DNA of 64,000 bases, from contig NZ_CP065546.1 in NCBI RefSeq assembly GCF_015999545.1, positions 372,001 through 436,000 of the forward strand, in the 5' to 3' direction. The notes below the pieces were generated by a model that saw nothing but the letters and a program-made list of their open reading frames with translations, ran no database searches and had not been told where the DNA came from. The first letter of the stretch is position 1; the number at the start of each line of letters is the position of its first letter. Positions 1-9,321 of this stretch are shown in pieces. The stretch comes from Lysinibacillus sp. JNUCC-52 (GTDB taxonomy: Bacteria > Bacillota > Bacilli > Bacillales_A > Planococcaceae). The position numbers and the translations under genes are program-made.

Positions 1-1376
1 CTTCACATACAGGCTCGCTTGCTGGATCAGATTTAGTTTACGATGCGTTTTTCAGGCAGAGTGGTATCGTTCGAGTTGATGATTATGAAGATATTATTAC
101 GTTTTCAAAGCTATTTTTATCTAATAGACTACCACAAGGGAAAAATACGGTATTAATTACAAGCTCAGGTGGACGAGGTATTAATGAAGCAGATCGGTGC
201 GAAGGACTAGGATTAAATATTATTGCGCTAAGCGAAAAGACAAAGGCAGAAATTAAAAAGCATGTTCCTTCTTTCGCAAGTGCAATCAATCCAATTGACT
301 TAACTGCAGCCGCTTCAGTAACGAATCCCGAATTATATATTGCACCACTTCGAGCGCTTGTAGCTGATCCAGAAGTTCATAATATTATCCTTACAGAATT
401 TCCTTTGTACTGGGAGGCAGATAATCCATATTTACAAGAGTTTATTGACATATGCAAAAACTCAGATAAATTTGTCTTCATTACGACATTCCCATTAGAA
501 GGCATGTCTGTACCTAAAGGAAAAGCTGAACTTGAGAAAAATGGCATTCCTGTCATTCCAGGTAATTTAAATCCAATCAAAGGCTTAGCAAAGCTTGTAG
601 AATATAGCGAGAGTTATAGAAAACATCAACAAGCAACAATCCAAGAAGAGGAATTACCTAAGAAACGAATAAACATGTCACATGTAACAGGCTCGACATT
701 AAGTGAAGCTCAAGCAACAGACATTTTAGATTTGTACGGGATTCCAACAACAAAACGAATTGTCGCTAAGACGGCCGAGGAAGCTGTTCAATTTGCGAAT
801 TCGATTGGTTACCCAGTCGTGTTAAAAGTTGATTCTGCGGATATTCCACATAAAACCGAGGCAGATGCGATTCGACTAAATGTACAATCAGCAAACGAAG
901 TTATGAAAGCGTTTACTGATATTTATCACAATGCAAGAAACTATAAAGCAGATGCTAACATCAACGGTATTTCTGTTCAAGAGATGCTTCCTGAAGGGAC
1001 AGAGGTAATTATCGGCGCAACAAAGGATCCGAATTTCGGACCAGTCGTCATGTTTGGCTTAGGTGGCATTTTCGTTGAAGTATTTAAAGATATTTCATTT
1101 AGAGTGGCGCCACTAACAAGAACCGATGCTGTTGAAATGATTGAAGAAGTAAAAGGAAAAGCGCTTCTGACAGGTGCTCGTGGAAAAGCCCATAGCGATA
1201 TTGAAGCCATCATTGATGTGTTACTGAAGGTTTCGAAGCTTGTCACTGAAAATGAAGAGATTATCGAAGAATTAGATATTAATCCTTTAATCGTCTATGA
1301 AGATGGCGTAAAAGCAGCAGATGCAATGATCGTCGTGCAAAAAGATGTATTAGAGAAATCAGCAGTTAGGGGGTAA
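1..1376 (+). CDS. acyl-CoA synthetase (NDP-forming), 5' partial
   Basis: The reading frame is open from base 3, so the window cuts into the gene; about 457 C-terminal residues of a roughly 700-residue family are present. The first readable residues are S-H-T-G-S-L-A-G, the motif that in ADP-forming acyl/acetyl-CoA synthetases carries the phosphorylated His. A C-terminal ATP-grasp domain starts near base 690 (VVLKVDSADIPHKTEADAI). The enzyme would activate a carboxylic acid to its CoA thioester using ATP. It ends 4 bases before the MaoC gene and is the natural entry step of the operon. The internal TTG at 405 is not a real start. The substrate is not determined by the sequence. Confidence 0.9.
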   Translation, partial: SHTGSLAGSDLVYDAFFRQSGIVRVDDYEDIITFSKLFLSNRLPQGKNTVLITSSGGRGINEADRCEGLGLNIIALSEKTKAEIKKHVPSFASAINPIDLTAAASVTNPELYIAPLRALVADPEVHNIILTEFPLYWEADNPYLQEFIDICKNSDKFVFITTFPLEGMSVPKGKAELEKNGIPVIPGNLNPIKGLAKLVEYSESYRKHQQATIQEEELPKKRINMSHVTGSTLSEAQATDILDLYGIPTTKRIVAKTAEEAVQFANSIGYPVVLKVDSADIPHKTEADAIRLNVQSANEVMKAFTDIYHNARNYKADANINGISVQEMLPEGTEVIIGATKDPNFGPVVMFGLGGIFVEVFKDISFRVAPLTRTDAVEMIEEVKGKALLTGARGKAHSDIEAIIDVLLKVSKLVTENEEIIEELDINPLIVYEDGVKAADAMIVVQKDVLEKSAVRG

Positions 1377-1380
1377 AGGT

Positions 1381-1836
1381 ATGGATTTAGATCAAAGCTT
1401 AATAGGTTTAACAGGACCACAATATGTTTTTGAAGTCGAAAAAAGGCACATTCGTCAATTTGCCGAAGCAATCGGGGATTCTAATCCATTATATGTAGAT
1501 GAAGAGTATGCAAAATCAACGATTTATGGGGGCATAATTGCACCTCCAAGCTTTCCAGTAGCGATAGGGGCTGATAGTGGGCAAGGGGTAGAGCTACCTT
1601 TGGATTATAGCCGTATGCTGCATGGCGAGCAAGAGTTCATTTATCATCGACCGATTCGCGCAGGAGATCGTTTGTCCTGTCAGATGAAAGTGACAGATGT
1701 ATATGAAAAAGAAGGAAAAAATGGGCCAATGCAGTTTTTAGTAATGGATACAGAAATGAAGGATCAAGAAGGCGAGCTAGTGGTGATTAGTCGTACTAAC
1801 ATCATTTATCGAGCTGTAGCGAGTAGTAAAGTGTAA
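1381..1836 (+). CDS. MaoC-like / FAS1-type dehydratase subunit, probably non-catalytic
   Basis: A 151-residue single hot-dog protein resembling the N-terminal dehydratase-like domain of MaoC/FAS1 hydratases. The motif region reads GDSNPLYVDEE: Asp33 is kept, but the usual catalytic His is Tyr38. The next gene keeps both residues. In known two-subunit enoyl-CoA hydratases (for example ChsH1-ChsH2 of mycobacteria) one hot-dog half is catalytic and the other binds the acyl-CoA. I infer that this protein pairs with the following one. The start is the ATG after AGGGGGTAAAGGT. The specific substrate is unknown. Confidence 0.85.
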   Translation: MDLDQSLIGLTGPQYVFEVEKRHIRQFAEAIGDSNPLYVDEEYAKSTIYGGIIAPPSFPVAIGADSGQGVELPLDYSRMLHGEQEFIYHRPIRAGDRLSCQMKVTDVYEKEGKNGPMQFLVMDTEMKDQEGELVVISRTNIIYRAVASSKV

Positions 1837-1906
1837 ATAAACTGTTGAACGAAGATACTGATGTCTTCGTTCAATTTTAATCCATCATTAAAGGGGGAAA
1901 AAAATT

Positions 1907-2323
1907 ATGCTTGAATTTAAAAGTTTACAAGAAGGACAAAAGCTTGAACCACTTGTGAAGCCTGCTGTGACAAAGGTACAGCTTGTGAAATATGCTGGTG
2001 CATCAGGGGATTTCAATCCTTTACATACAGATGATGCATTTGCTCAAAGTATCGGAATGCCAGGGGTTATTGCACATGGCATGCTTGTTATGGGCTTTCT
2101 TGGTCAATATATGATGGACCTAGCAGGTACTTCTGCTGCGCCGACTAATTTTAAAATGCGCTTTGGGGCGATGACAAAACCAGGCGATGAAATTACTTGT
2201 TCTGCTATCGTCAAAAAAGTATATAAAAACGAAGCTAAACAATTCGTCGATTTGGAACTATATGCAGAAAAAGCGCCAGGAAAAGTTGTTGGATTTGGAG
2301 AAGCAACATTACAAATGATTTAA
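1907..2323 (+). CDS. MaoC-family enoyl-CoA hydratase, catalytic subunit
   Basis: A 138-residue hot-dog protein with the full hydratase motif: GDFNPLHTD gives Asp35 and His40, followed by GVIAHGMLVMG. It would add water to a trans-2-enoyl-CoA. A strong AAAGGGGGAAAAAA site precedes the ATG. It lies 70 bases after the non-catalytic partner and 26 bases before the thiolase-like gene. With two acyl-CoA dehydrogenases downstream, it forms the hydration step of a beta-oxidation-like route. The family call is firm; the substrate is inferred only as branched or cyclic from the operon make-up. Confidence 0.9.
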   Translation: MLEFKSLQEGQKLEPLVKPAVTKVQLVKYAGASGDFNPLHTDDAFAQSIGMPGVIAHGMLVMGFLGQYMMDLAGTSAAPTNFKMRFGAMTKPGDEITCSAIVKKVYKNEAKQFVDLELYAEKAPGKVVGFGEATLQMI

Positions 2324-2349
2324 CAAATGGAAACAAGGAGGTTGGCAAT

Positions 2350-3513
2350 ATGGCTACTATTAAAGATCGCTATGCCATAGTAGGCGTAGGAGAAAGTGAA
2401 CGTTCGAAAAATTCAGGTACAACACCTTTACATTTAGCATTAGATGCTGCTCGTGCTGCATTACAAGATGCAGGTTTAGAAGCGAGAGAAATTGATGGCT
2501 TTATGAGCTACTCTGAAAATGACTCTTGTACATCTCATCAATTAGCAACCTATTTAGGTGCACGACCTAAATATGTAAAAGATATTATGGGAGGCGGAAG
2601 CAGTACTGAAATGTTAATTGCGGATGCCATCGGATTAATTGAAACAGGTCAAGTGAATACCGTGTTAATTTATCGTGCCATGAATGGTCGCTCTGGCGTT
2701 CGTATGGGCGGTGGTGGCTGGGATGTCAATATGCTTCAAGGGGCAATGGATGGCGGTAGTTTTTTCATTCCTTACGGGGCTGGTGGACCAGGTCAATGGT
2801 TCGGCTTATTCGCAACGCGTCATATGCAACAAACGGGTATTACACAAGAACATTTAGGGCACGTCTGTGTTAGCTTTTATGAGCATGCGCAACGGAATCC
2901 GAAAGCCTTCTTCTATGGTAAACCGTTATCGATGGAAGAGTATTTAAAAACACCACATTTAAGCTATCCATTCACAAAACATGATTTTTGTTTGGAGTCG
3001 GACGAGGCAAATGCCATTATCGTCACATCTGCTGAGAAAGCAAAAGATTGTAAGTCAAAACCTGTTTATATTATGGGTATTGAAGCGCGACGTACCGTAT
3101 CACATGCGCATTACTGGACGAATTTGGATGAAGTAGCATCGGACTTTGTTGCACCTTCTCTTTATAAAAAGGCAGGGGTTACACCACAAGATATTCAAGT
3201 AGCTTCTATATACGATTGCTTTAGTTGGGTTGTATTGCGCCAATTAGAGGCATATGGCTTTGCAGCACGTGGCGAAGTCGGTGATTTTGTTGCAAATGGC
3301 AATCTGAAAATGGGCGGTAAGCTTCCGACGAATACAGCAGGGGGCATGCTTTCTGAAGGTTATACACATGGCATGAACAATGTCCTTGAAATTGTGCGTC
3401 AAATTCGTCACGAATATAAAGGAACAGATCGTCAAGTTGAAAATTGCGAAATTGGCATTTGTACTGGCTGGTCAGGCCCAGATATTGCGGGTGCAATGAT
3501 TTTAAGAAACTAG
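2350..3513 (+). CDS. thiolase-superfamily lipid-transfer protein (SCP-x/Ltp2 type), candidate retro-aldolase
   Basis: A 387-residue thiolase-fold protein. Where classical thiolases have the nucleophilic Cys in the N-terminal half, this one reads MGGGSST (Gly81-Ser85). The C-terminal half has IYDCFS and LSEGYTHGM, typical of the lipid-transfer-protein thiolases. Family members such as mycobacterial Ltp2 act with a DUF35 protein as retro-aldolases that cleave a tertiary beta-hydroxyacyl-CoA to propionyl-CoA and a carbonyl product. The DUF35 gene follows immediately, which supports the same role here. A genuine thiolase on an unusual substrate remains possible. RBS AAGGAGGTTGGCAAT. Confidence 0.85.
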   Translation: MATIKDRYAIVGVGESERSKNSGTTPLHLALDAARAALQDAGLEAREIDGFMSYSENDSCTSHQLATYLGARPKYVKDIMGGGSSTEMLIADAIGLIETGQVNTVLIYRAMNGRSGVRMGGGGWDVNMLQGAMDGGSFFIPYGAGGPGQWFGLFATRHMQQTGITQEHLGHVCVSFYEHAQRNPKAFFYGKPLSMEEYLKTPHLSYPFTKHDFCLESDEANAIIVTSAEKAKDCKSKPVYIMGIEARRTVSHAHYWTNLDEVASDFVAPSLYKKAGVTPQDIQVASIYDCFSWVVLRQLEAYGFAARGEVGDFVANGNLKMGGKLPTNTAGGMLSEGYTHGMNNVLEIVRQIRHEYKGTDRQVENCEIGICTGWSGPDIAGAMILRN

Positions 3514-3524
3514 GAGGAAAAATC

Positions 3525-3941
3525 ATGAGTTATCAAAAACCGATTCCACTTAAAACACAAGACAACCAACCATATTGGGATGCAGCTGATCGTCATGAGC
3601 TAGTCCTACAAAAATGTGAAACATGTAATTCTTATAATCACCCACCTGGTCCAGCTTGTTCAAAATGTGGAGCTACAGAACTTAGCTGGGAAAGTCAAGG
3701 TTCGGATATTACAGGAACTATCTATTCGTATGTTGTGTCATATCGCCCCTTCCTACCAGGCTTCCAAGATGATTTACCAACGATTATTGTAGTCGTGCAA
3801 CTAGACAAATTGAACGAAGTAAAAATCATTGGCAATGTGCTTGCATGTCCACCAGAGGAAATTAAAATTGGCATGCCTGTAAAAATGACTTGGCAGGATA
3901 TTACGGAAGATCGAGCTCTTCCACAATGGATACAAGCTTAA
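3525..3941 (+). CDS. DUF35 OB-fold/Zn-ribbon protein, acyl-CoA-binding partner of the thiolase-like enzyme
   Basis: 138 residues. An N-terminal rubredoxin-like Zn ribbon uses Cys31, Cys34, Cys45 and Cys48 (CETC and CSKC), followed by the OB fold (GTIYSYVVSYRPFLPGF). DUF35 proteins are obligate partners of thiolase-like synthases and retro-aldolases. The start is the ATG after TAGGAGGAAAAATC, 11 bases after the thiolase-like stop codon. An earlier in-frame start at 3444 lies inside the upstream gene and was rejected. The tight coupling argues that the two proteins form one complex. Confidence 0.9.
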   Translation: MSYQKPIPLKTQDNQPYWDAADRHELVLQKCETCNSYNHPPGPACSKCGATELSWESQGSDITGTIYSYVVSYRPFLPGFQDDLPTIIVVVQLDKLNEVKIIGNVLACPPEEIKIGMPVKMTWQDITEDRALPQWIQA

Positions 3942-3977
3942 CAGACCTATTTCGGTTTAATAGAAAGGAATGATTAG

Positions 3978-5174
3978 ATGGATTTTTCATTTACGAAAAA
4001 GGAAGAGCAATTTCGTCAAGAGTTAAGAACTTGGCTAGAAGCGAACTTACCCGATGGATGGTTACAAGGCGAAGTGCAATTAGATAAGGAATCGAAGGAA
4101 TATGAGTTATTTTTACGAGACTGGCAAAAGAAACTATATGAAGGTGGCTGGGCAGCGATTGCGTGGCCGAAACAATACGGTGGACGCAATGCAACGCTTA
4201 TGGAGGAGATTGTCTATCAACAAGAAATGGTACGTGTGAAAGCACCACCGTTAATTAATTATGTAGGTCTTCATATGGTTGCACCGACTTTAATGCAAAT
4301 CGGTACAGAAGAACAAAAGGAAAAATATATTGAAAAAATCATAACAGGTGAAGAAGTTTGGTGCCAAGGCTATTCAGAGCCGAATGCAGGTTCAGATGTA
4401 GCAGCTATCCAAACGACTGCTGTAAAAGATGGGGACCGTTGGATTATTAATGGGCAAAAAGTTTGGACGAGTTTCGGTCATGTAGCGGATCGTTGCTTTT
4501 TAATTACTAGAACGAATCGTTTAGAGAAAAAACATAAAGGCATTACGGTATTCCTTCTCGATATGCATCAGCCAGGGGTTGAAACTCGACCAATTGTCTC
4601 AATGGATGGTCAAAAAGATTTTAACGAAGTGTACTTAAATGATGCCATTGCGTATGATGCAGAAATTATTGGTCAAGTAGATGAAGGCTGGAAGGTGATT
4701 ATTGCCCTTCTAATGCATGAACGAACTGGCATTGGTGGTCAAGTATTTACGTTAGAGCAACAATTTAATGATTTAGTTGCGCTAGCTAAAGAGTTAAATG
4801 ATGACGATGAACCACTTATTAAAAATCCATTTATTCGTAAAACAATGGTGGATCTATATACGCGTTCACGTGGCTCACTATTAAACTATTATCGAAATTT
4901 AACAAAGCAATTGAAAAATGGCCATCCTGGTGCAGAAAGCTCGATGGATAAGCTACTCGTTAGTGAATTAACAAAAGAACTGTTTGCTCAAGCAATTTCG
5001 ATGCAAGGTCATCATGGCGTACTATGGAAAGAAAACGCATTGATGGATCGGTCCTATTGGCAGGACAATTATTTGTACTCTTTTGGTCAGACAATTGGCG
5101 GAGGAACAAGCGAAATACAAAAGAATACCATTGCTGAAAGAATTTTAGGTTTACCAAAAGATATGGGTCGATAA
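3978..5174 (+). CDS. acyl-CoA dehydrogenase, subunit 1
   Basis: 398 residues with the N-terminal, middle and C-terminal acyl-CoA dehydrogenase domains. The FAD/acyl-binding motif WCQGYSEPNAGSD lies in the middle domain and the C-terminal signature GGGTSEIQKNTIAERILGLP is clear. At the position of the mitochondrial MCAD catalytic Glu the sequence reads GGGT, as in FadE proteins that keep the base elsewhere or work as heteromers. It is followed after 18 bases by a second, more divergent dehydrogenase, the arrangement seen in alpha2beta2 steroid side-chain dehydrogenases. It would introduce the 2,3-double bond. Confidence 0.93.
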   Translation: MDFSFTKKEEQFRQELRTWLEANLPDGWLQGEVQLDKESKEYELFLRDWQKKLYEGGWAAIAWPKQYGGRNATLMEEIVYQQEMVRVKAPPLINYVGLHMVAPTLMQIGTEEQKEKYIEKIITGEEVWCQGYSEPNAGSDVAAIQTTAVKDGDRWIINGQKVWTSFGHVADRCFLITRTNRLEKKHKGITVFLLDMHQPGVETRPIVSMDGQKDFNEVYLNDAIAYDAEIIGQVDEGWKVIIALLMHERTGIGGQVFTLEQQFNDLVALAKELNDDDEPLIKNPFIRKTMVDLYTRSRGSLLNYYRNLTKQLKNGHPGAESSMDKLLVSELTKELFAQAISMQGHHGVLWKENALMDRSYWQDNYLYSFGQTIGGGTSEIQKNTIAERILGLPKDMGR

Positions 5175-5192
5175 AAAGCGGGGGTGTCATAT

Positions 5193-6329
5193 ATGGATTT
5201 TTCTTTAAATCAAGAACAAGAAATGTTTAGAAACTATGTACGCAAATATTTAGATGATGTCGGACAAACGAAAGTAGCCCGCGAGTTTACAGAAGGAAAT
5301 ACAAGCTCTTTCCAAGCGCTGTATGCTGGTTTAGCTGAACTTGGCTGTGCAAGTGTGAATGTGTCAGAGGAAAATGGTGGGATGGGACTAGGTCAGTTAG
5401 ATTTAGTACCGATTTTAGAAGAGACTGGTCGTGCATTGCTACCAGGCTTATATTTAGAAACAAATGCATTAGCGGTACCACTTCTTGAGAAATTTGGTAC
5501 GGAAGAACAAAAAGCAAAATATTTATCTGCTATCGCTAGTGGTGACCATACGTTTACTGTTGCGTGGTTGGAGCCTAACGGAAACTACAAGCCTTCAAAT
5601 GTGAAACTACATGGTACATTGCAAGATGACGTTCTGACGTTGAATGGTGTGAAATCATTAGTACCAGACGTAGAGCTTGCTAGTAGCCTACTCGTACTAG
5701 TGCGTACTTCTGAAGGGCTAGGTGCGGAAGGAATATCATTAGTCATCGTGGATTGTGATGATGTATCACTACATGTGGAGCCTCAAAAAAATATGGATGA
5801 AACACGCTTGCTTGCCGAAGTGACTTTTAACGATGTTCAAGTTTCCAGTCAGCAAATTCTTGGCACTATCGATCATGGTTGGGATGTTTTACAAGAGGGT
5901 TTATTATCATTTAATGCAGCCCTTTGCTCATCGATTGTTGGAAGTATGGAAAAAATCGTTGAAACTGCCGTCGAATATGCAAATATTCGTGAACAGTTTA
6001 ATCAACCAATTGGAAGATTCCAAGCGATTAAACATCGATTAGTCGATATGAAAATGGATTTAGAAACAGCTCGTTCATTAGCTTATTATGCCAACTGGGC
6101 GATTGAAAGTAATGCAGATGATAAAGTAGAAGCGGTTTCAAGCGCTCGATTATTTGCTACCGAGGCATTTATTAAAGTGGCATCGCAAAGTATTCAAATT
6201 CATGGTGGTATTGGGTTTACAGAAGAACTTGATTGCCATTTATACGTGAAACGCGCTCGTTTCTATGAGAATTATTTAGGAAGTACACAGCAATATTATG
6301 AACAGGCAGCAGTTGCATTAGGTTGGTAA
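5193..6329 (+). CDS. acyl-CoA dehydrogenase, subunit 2
   Basis: 378 residues, acyl-CoA dehydrogenase fold with a poorer middle domain (FTVAWLEPNGNYKPSNV in place of the usual SEPxAGSD motif). The C-terminus has QIHGGIGFTEELDCHLYVKR and ends ENYLGSTQQYYEQAA. The loss of the canonical FAD-domain motif next to a canonical dehydrogenase suggests a heteromeric partner. The start chosen is the ATG at 5193, correctly spaced from AGCGGGGG; the in-frame GTG at 5184 lies inside that ribosome-binding site. Independent activity cannot be excluded. Confidence 0.9.
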   Translation: MDFSLNQEQEMFRNYVRKYLDDVGQTKVAREFTEGNTSSFQALYAGLAELGCASVNVSEENGGMGLGQLDLVPILEETGRALLPGLYLETNALAVPLLEKFGTEEQKAKYLSAIASGDHTFTVAWLEPNGNYKPSNVKLHGTLQDDVLTLNGVKSLVPDVELASSLLVLVRTSEGLGAEGISLVIVDCDDVSLHVEPQKNMDETRLLAEVTFNDVQVSSQQILGTIDHGWDVLQEGLLSFNAALCSSIVGSMEKIVETAVEYANIREQFNQPIGRFQAIKHRLVDMKMDLETARSLAYYANWAIESNADDKVEAVSSARLFATEAFIKVASQSIQIHGGIGFTEELDCHLYVKRARFYENYLGSTQQYYEQAAVALGW

Positions 6330-6431
6330 TATCAGCAAGGTGATTATCTTGCTTCTTACATATTGTAAACGCAGCATTCTCAATGTGTAAGACTGTTAGA
6401 AATCTTATATTTGAAAGGGTGGGGAAAGACA

Positions 6432-7910
6432 TTGAAAACATTGAATAATTTGAAAGACTATCAAAATGTCATTAACGGTAAGGCAATTCCATCATCTTCA
6501 GGTAATAAAATTGATAGCTATGATCCCGCAACTGGTAAGGTGTGGGCAACTATTCCTTGTAGTACTATTGAAGATGTTGAAGCAACCGTGACGGCAGCGC
6601 GTACTGCCCTTCCAGATTGGTCAGCGCTTCCTGCTAGTGAAAGAGCAAACTATTTAAGACGTATTGGCGATATGATTTCACAATATGGCGATGAATTGGC
6701 TGAACTCGAAACAAAAGACAATGGTTGGGTTATTCGTGAAACGAAGTTTGGACTTATTCCTATCCTCTCAAGTATGTGGTATGATGCCGCTGCCGCTGCT
6801 ATAAATGTTGGAAGCAAAGGCGAAACAGTCCAGCTTGGGCCAAACACAGTAGGATTTACAATGCGTGAACCTTTCGGGGTTGTCGTTGGCATTATTCCTT
6901 GGAATTCCGCATTGTGGACATTTACGGTAAAAGCAGCTGCAGCACTTGCAGGTGGGAACACAGTTATTATTAAACCTTCTGAGCTCGCAGCTGCAGCACC
7001 GCTCCGTTATGGTGAAATTATTCAGAGTATCTTACCACCTGGTGTATTAAATGTAATTTCTGGAACAGGTGCTGAAGTGGGCGATGCCCTTGTTCGTCAT
7101 CCGAAGGTTAATAAAGTAAGCTTAACGGGTTCAGGAAAAACTGCGCAGGCAATTGTCCAATCTACAGCGCAACAACCTAAGTCAATGGTATTCGAACTTG
7201 GTGGGAAATCACCAAATATTGTTTTTGAAGATGCCGATTTAGCTAAAGCAGCAAGCGGTGTCACAGTAAATGGAATTTTTACTGGTAATGCAGGACAACT
7301 TTGTGTCGGAGGCTCTCGTATCTTAATTCAGCGCTCTGTCTTAGATAAAATGATTGCTCTTATGAAAGAAGAAATGGCAACACATATTCAATTAGGTAAC
7401 ACATTAGATATGCAAACGCCAATGGGACCAGTTGCCAATGAATTGCAATACAAAAAAGTTTGCTCGTATATTGAGTTAGGGCAACAAGAGGGTGGAGAAA
7501 TCATCGTGGGTGGTCGCTATGGTGGTGCCAACTTGTTACCAGGTCAAGAGGAGCTAAAGGATGGCTATTGGATCGAACCAACCTTATTAAAAGTAGAAAG
7601 TAATAACTTGCAAGTTTGCCAGGAAGAAATTTTTGGACCAGTTGCCGTCGTAATTCCGTTTGATACAGAAGAAGAGGCACTTGCGATTGCCAATGATACA
7701 GAATTCGGACTAGGTGCGGGCGTTTGGACTTCTGATTTAAATCGTGCACATCGAATGATTCGTTCGATCGAATCTGGTAATGTTTGGGTGAATACGTATC
7801 GCATCGTTGGAACTGAACTGCCATTCGGTGGCCAAAAAGCGAGTGGTTTTGGTACAGACTCTGTACTGGAATTTACGCGTGAAAAAACATGCTATATTCA
7901 AATTGGCTAA
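6432..7910 (+). CDS. NAD(P)-dependent aldehyde dehydrogenase
   Basis: 492 residues from a TTG start preceded by AGGGTGGGG; an earlier TTG at 6411 lies upstream of that site. All aldehyde dehydrogenase superfamily hallmarks are present: FELGGKSPN with catalytic Glu255, GNAGQLCVGG with nucleophile Cys291, the cofactor motif GSGKT, and EEIFGPVAVVIPF. It oxidises an aldehyde to a carboxylate. In this operon it could oxidise an aldehyde released by retro-aldol cleavage, or the precursor of the acid activated by the first gene. It is separated by about 100 bases from the dehydrogenase pair. Confidence 0.93.
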   Translation: MKTLNNLKDYQNVINGKAIPSSSGNKIDSYDPATGKVWATIPCSTIEDVEATVTAARTALPDWSALPASERANYLRRIGDMISQYGDELAELETKDNGWVIRETKFGLIPILSSMWYDAAAAAINVGSKGETVQLGPNTVGFTMREPFGVVVGIIPWNSALWTFTVKAAAALAGGNTVIIKPSELAAAAPLRYGEIIQSILPPGVLNVISGTGAEVGDALVRHPKVNKVSLTGSGKTAQAIVQSTAQQPKSMVFELGGKSPNIVFEDADLAKAASGVTVNGIFTGNAGQLCVGGSRILIQRSVLDKMIALMKEEMATHIQLGNTLDMQTPMGPVANELQYKKVCSYIELGQQEGGEIIVGGRYGGANLLPGQEELKDGYWIEPTLLKVESNNLQVCQEEIFGPVAVVIPFDTEEEALAIANDTEFGLGAGVWTSDLNRAHRMIRSIESGNVWVNTYRIVGTELPFGGQKASGFGTDSVLEFTREKTCYIQIG

Positions 7911-7980
7911 TAGGCAACGACCAATATAGAGGTATGGAAAATATAGTCGTAGGACAAGTAAAAATGAAACGGGGAATAGT

Positions 7981-9261
7981 ATGCCACAAGCAAAAAATGG
8001 GCTATTTTATGGATGGTATATTGTTTTAACAAGCTTCTTAATTATGTTTTCGGCATTTTCCATTGTAAATTCTCTTCACAGTTTATTTCTTGTGCCGGTA
8101 ACAAGCGAATTGGGCATGACAAGAACGACTTTTTCCATTGTTCTTTCTGTAGGGGGGCTAGGTGTCGCCATCGCATCACCTTTTATGGGCAAACTACTTA
8201 CTAAAGGCAACATGAAGTTAATTATGTCTGTATGCGTTATTTTTGCAGGCTGTGGCTTTATGTTATATTCCTTTGCACAATCGGCAATTTATTTTGCCAT
8301 CATTGCTTTTATTATAGGGGTATGTGTTGCTGGATTTTCCAATATTCCGATATCCATTATGCTGACGAATTGGTTTTATGAAAAAAAGGGGCTAGCTATG
8401 GGGTTAGCATTTGCTGGTTCAGGCGTTGGAACGGCTGCTCTTAGCCCTATTTTAACAACGTTGATTTCTAATTATGGTTGGCGAACAACATATGTGATAG
8501 CAGGTGTACTAATTATCGTCATATCGCTACCATTAATTTTATTTTTCACAAAGAAAAACCCTGCAGAGAAAGGGACAACAGCTCTTGGGGCAGAACATAT
8601 CGAAGAGGAGCAAGCAAATACTACCCAATCAGGTTTAACGTTGGCGGAGGCAAAGAAATCAGGCATGTTTTGGCTATTTATTTTCGGTGTCGTATGCTTT
8701 GCCCTTGTTGCAGGCGGAGTTCAAATGCATATACCAGCTTATTTAATAGATATTGGCCATCCTGCGCTATTCGCTGGAACAATTTTCGGTCTATTATCTT
8801 TATCAAACACGGTCGGTAAACTGGTTCTCGGAGCCATTTTCGATAAATTTAGAACAACTGGTGGAATACTATTCGTAGGTGTTTGTATGACAATAGCGAT
8901 GGTGTCATTGCTATTGTCAGGAGCTAAGAGCTTTGCGTTCGTATTCGCTATCGCATACGGATTTAGTATAGTTATCGCATCGATCGGCCCTCCTTTTATG
9001 ACAGATGATTTGTTTGGTAAAAAAGATTTTGGTGCCATCTTTGGCTTTGTACAAATATTCTTCGTTGCAACGAGTTCACTTGGCGTAATTGTATCTGGTC
9101 TTATCTACGATCTTACGCAAAGCTATAAAGTAGCATGGATTATTTTTTTAGGATTATTTATACTTAGTGTGCTATGTATTTTACTCGCAACTAGTATGAC
9201 AAAGAAAAAGCGCTTAAATGTTGAAGCGATTGTCATGGAAGAAAGTGTTGAAGGTATTTAA
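7981..9261 (+). CDS. MFS transporter (oxalate/formate antiporter / monocarboxylate-like family)
   Basis: 426 residues with about twelve hydrophobic segments in two halves and a cytoplasmic loop around residues 195-225 (AEKGTTALGAEHIEEEQ). The N-terminus (NGLFYGWYIVLTSFLIMF) is the typical start of the MCT/OFA type MFS group, which carries small organic acids. Placed at the end of the acyl-CoA operon with no internal terminator before it, it probably imports the acid that the operon degrades. The substrate is inferred from context only. A strong terminator follows at 9281. Confidence 0.88.
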   Translation: MPQAKNGLFYGWYIVLTSFLIMFSAFSIVNSLHSLFLVPVTSELGMTRTTFSIVLSVGGLGVAIASPFMGKLLTKGNMKLIMSVCVIFAGCGFMLYSFAQSAIYFAIIAFIIGVCVAGFSNIPISIMLTNWFYEKKGLAMGLAFAGSGVGTAALSPILTTLISNYGWRTTYVIAGVLIIVISLPLILFFTKKNPAEKGTTALGAEHIEEEQANTTQSGLTLAEAKKSGMFWLFIFGVVCFALVAGGVQMHIPAYLIDIGHPALFAGTIFGLLSLSNTVGKLVLGAIFDKFRTTGGILFVGVCMTIAMVSLLLSGAKSFAFVFAIAYGFSIVIASIGPPFMTDDLFGKKDFGAIFGFVQIFFVATSSLGVIVSGLIYDLTQSYKVAWIIFLGLFILSVLCILLATSMTKKKRLNVEAIVMEESVEGI

Positions 9262-9280
9262 TATTGTTCAACATGATAGA

Positions 9281-9314
9281 AAGAGAGTTTCCTCTAAAAG
9301 GAAACTCTCTTTTT
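9281..9314. terminator. bidirectional intrinsic terminator of the acyl-CoA operon
   Basis: A 12-bp perfect stem, AAGAGAGTTTCC with GGAAACTCTCTT, a 7-base loop, and a T run. It lies between the convergent MFS gene and the LysR remnant, and the A-rich opposite side lets it serve both strands. Confidence 0.9.
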
Positions 9315-9321
9315 GTTATAG

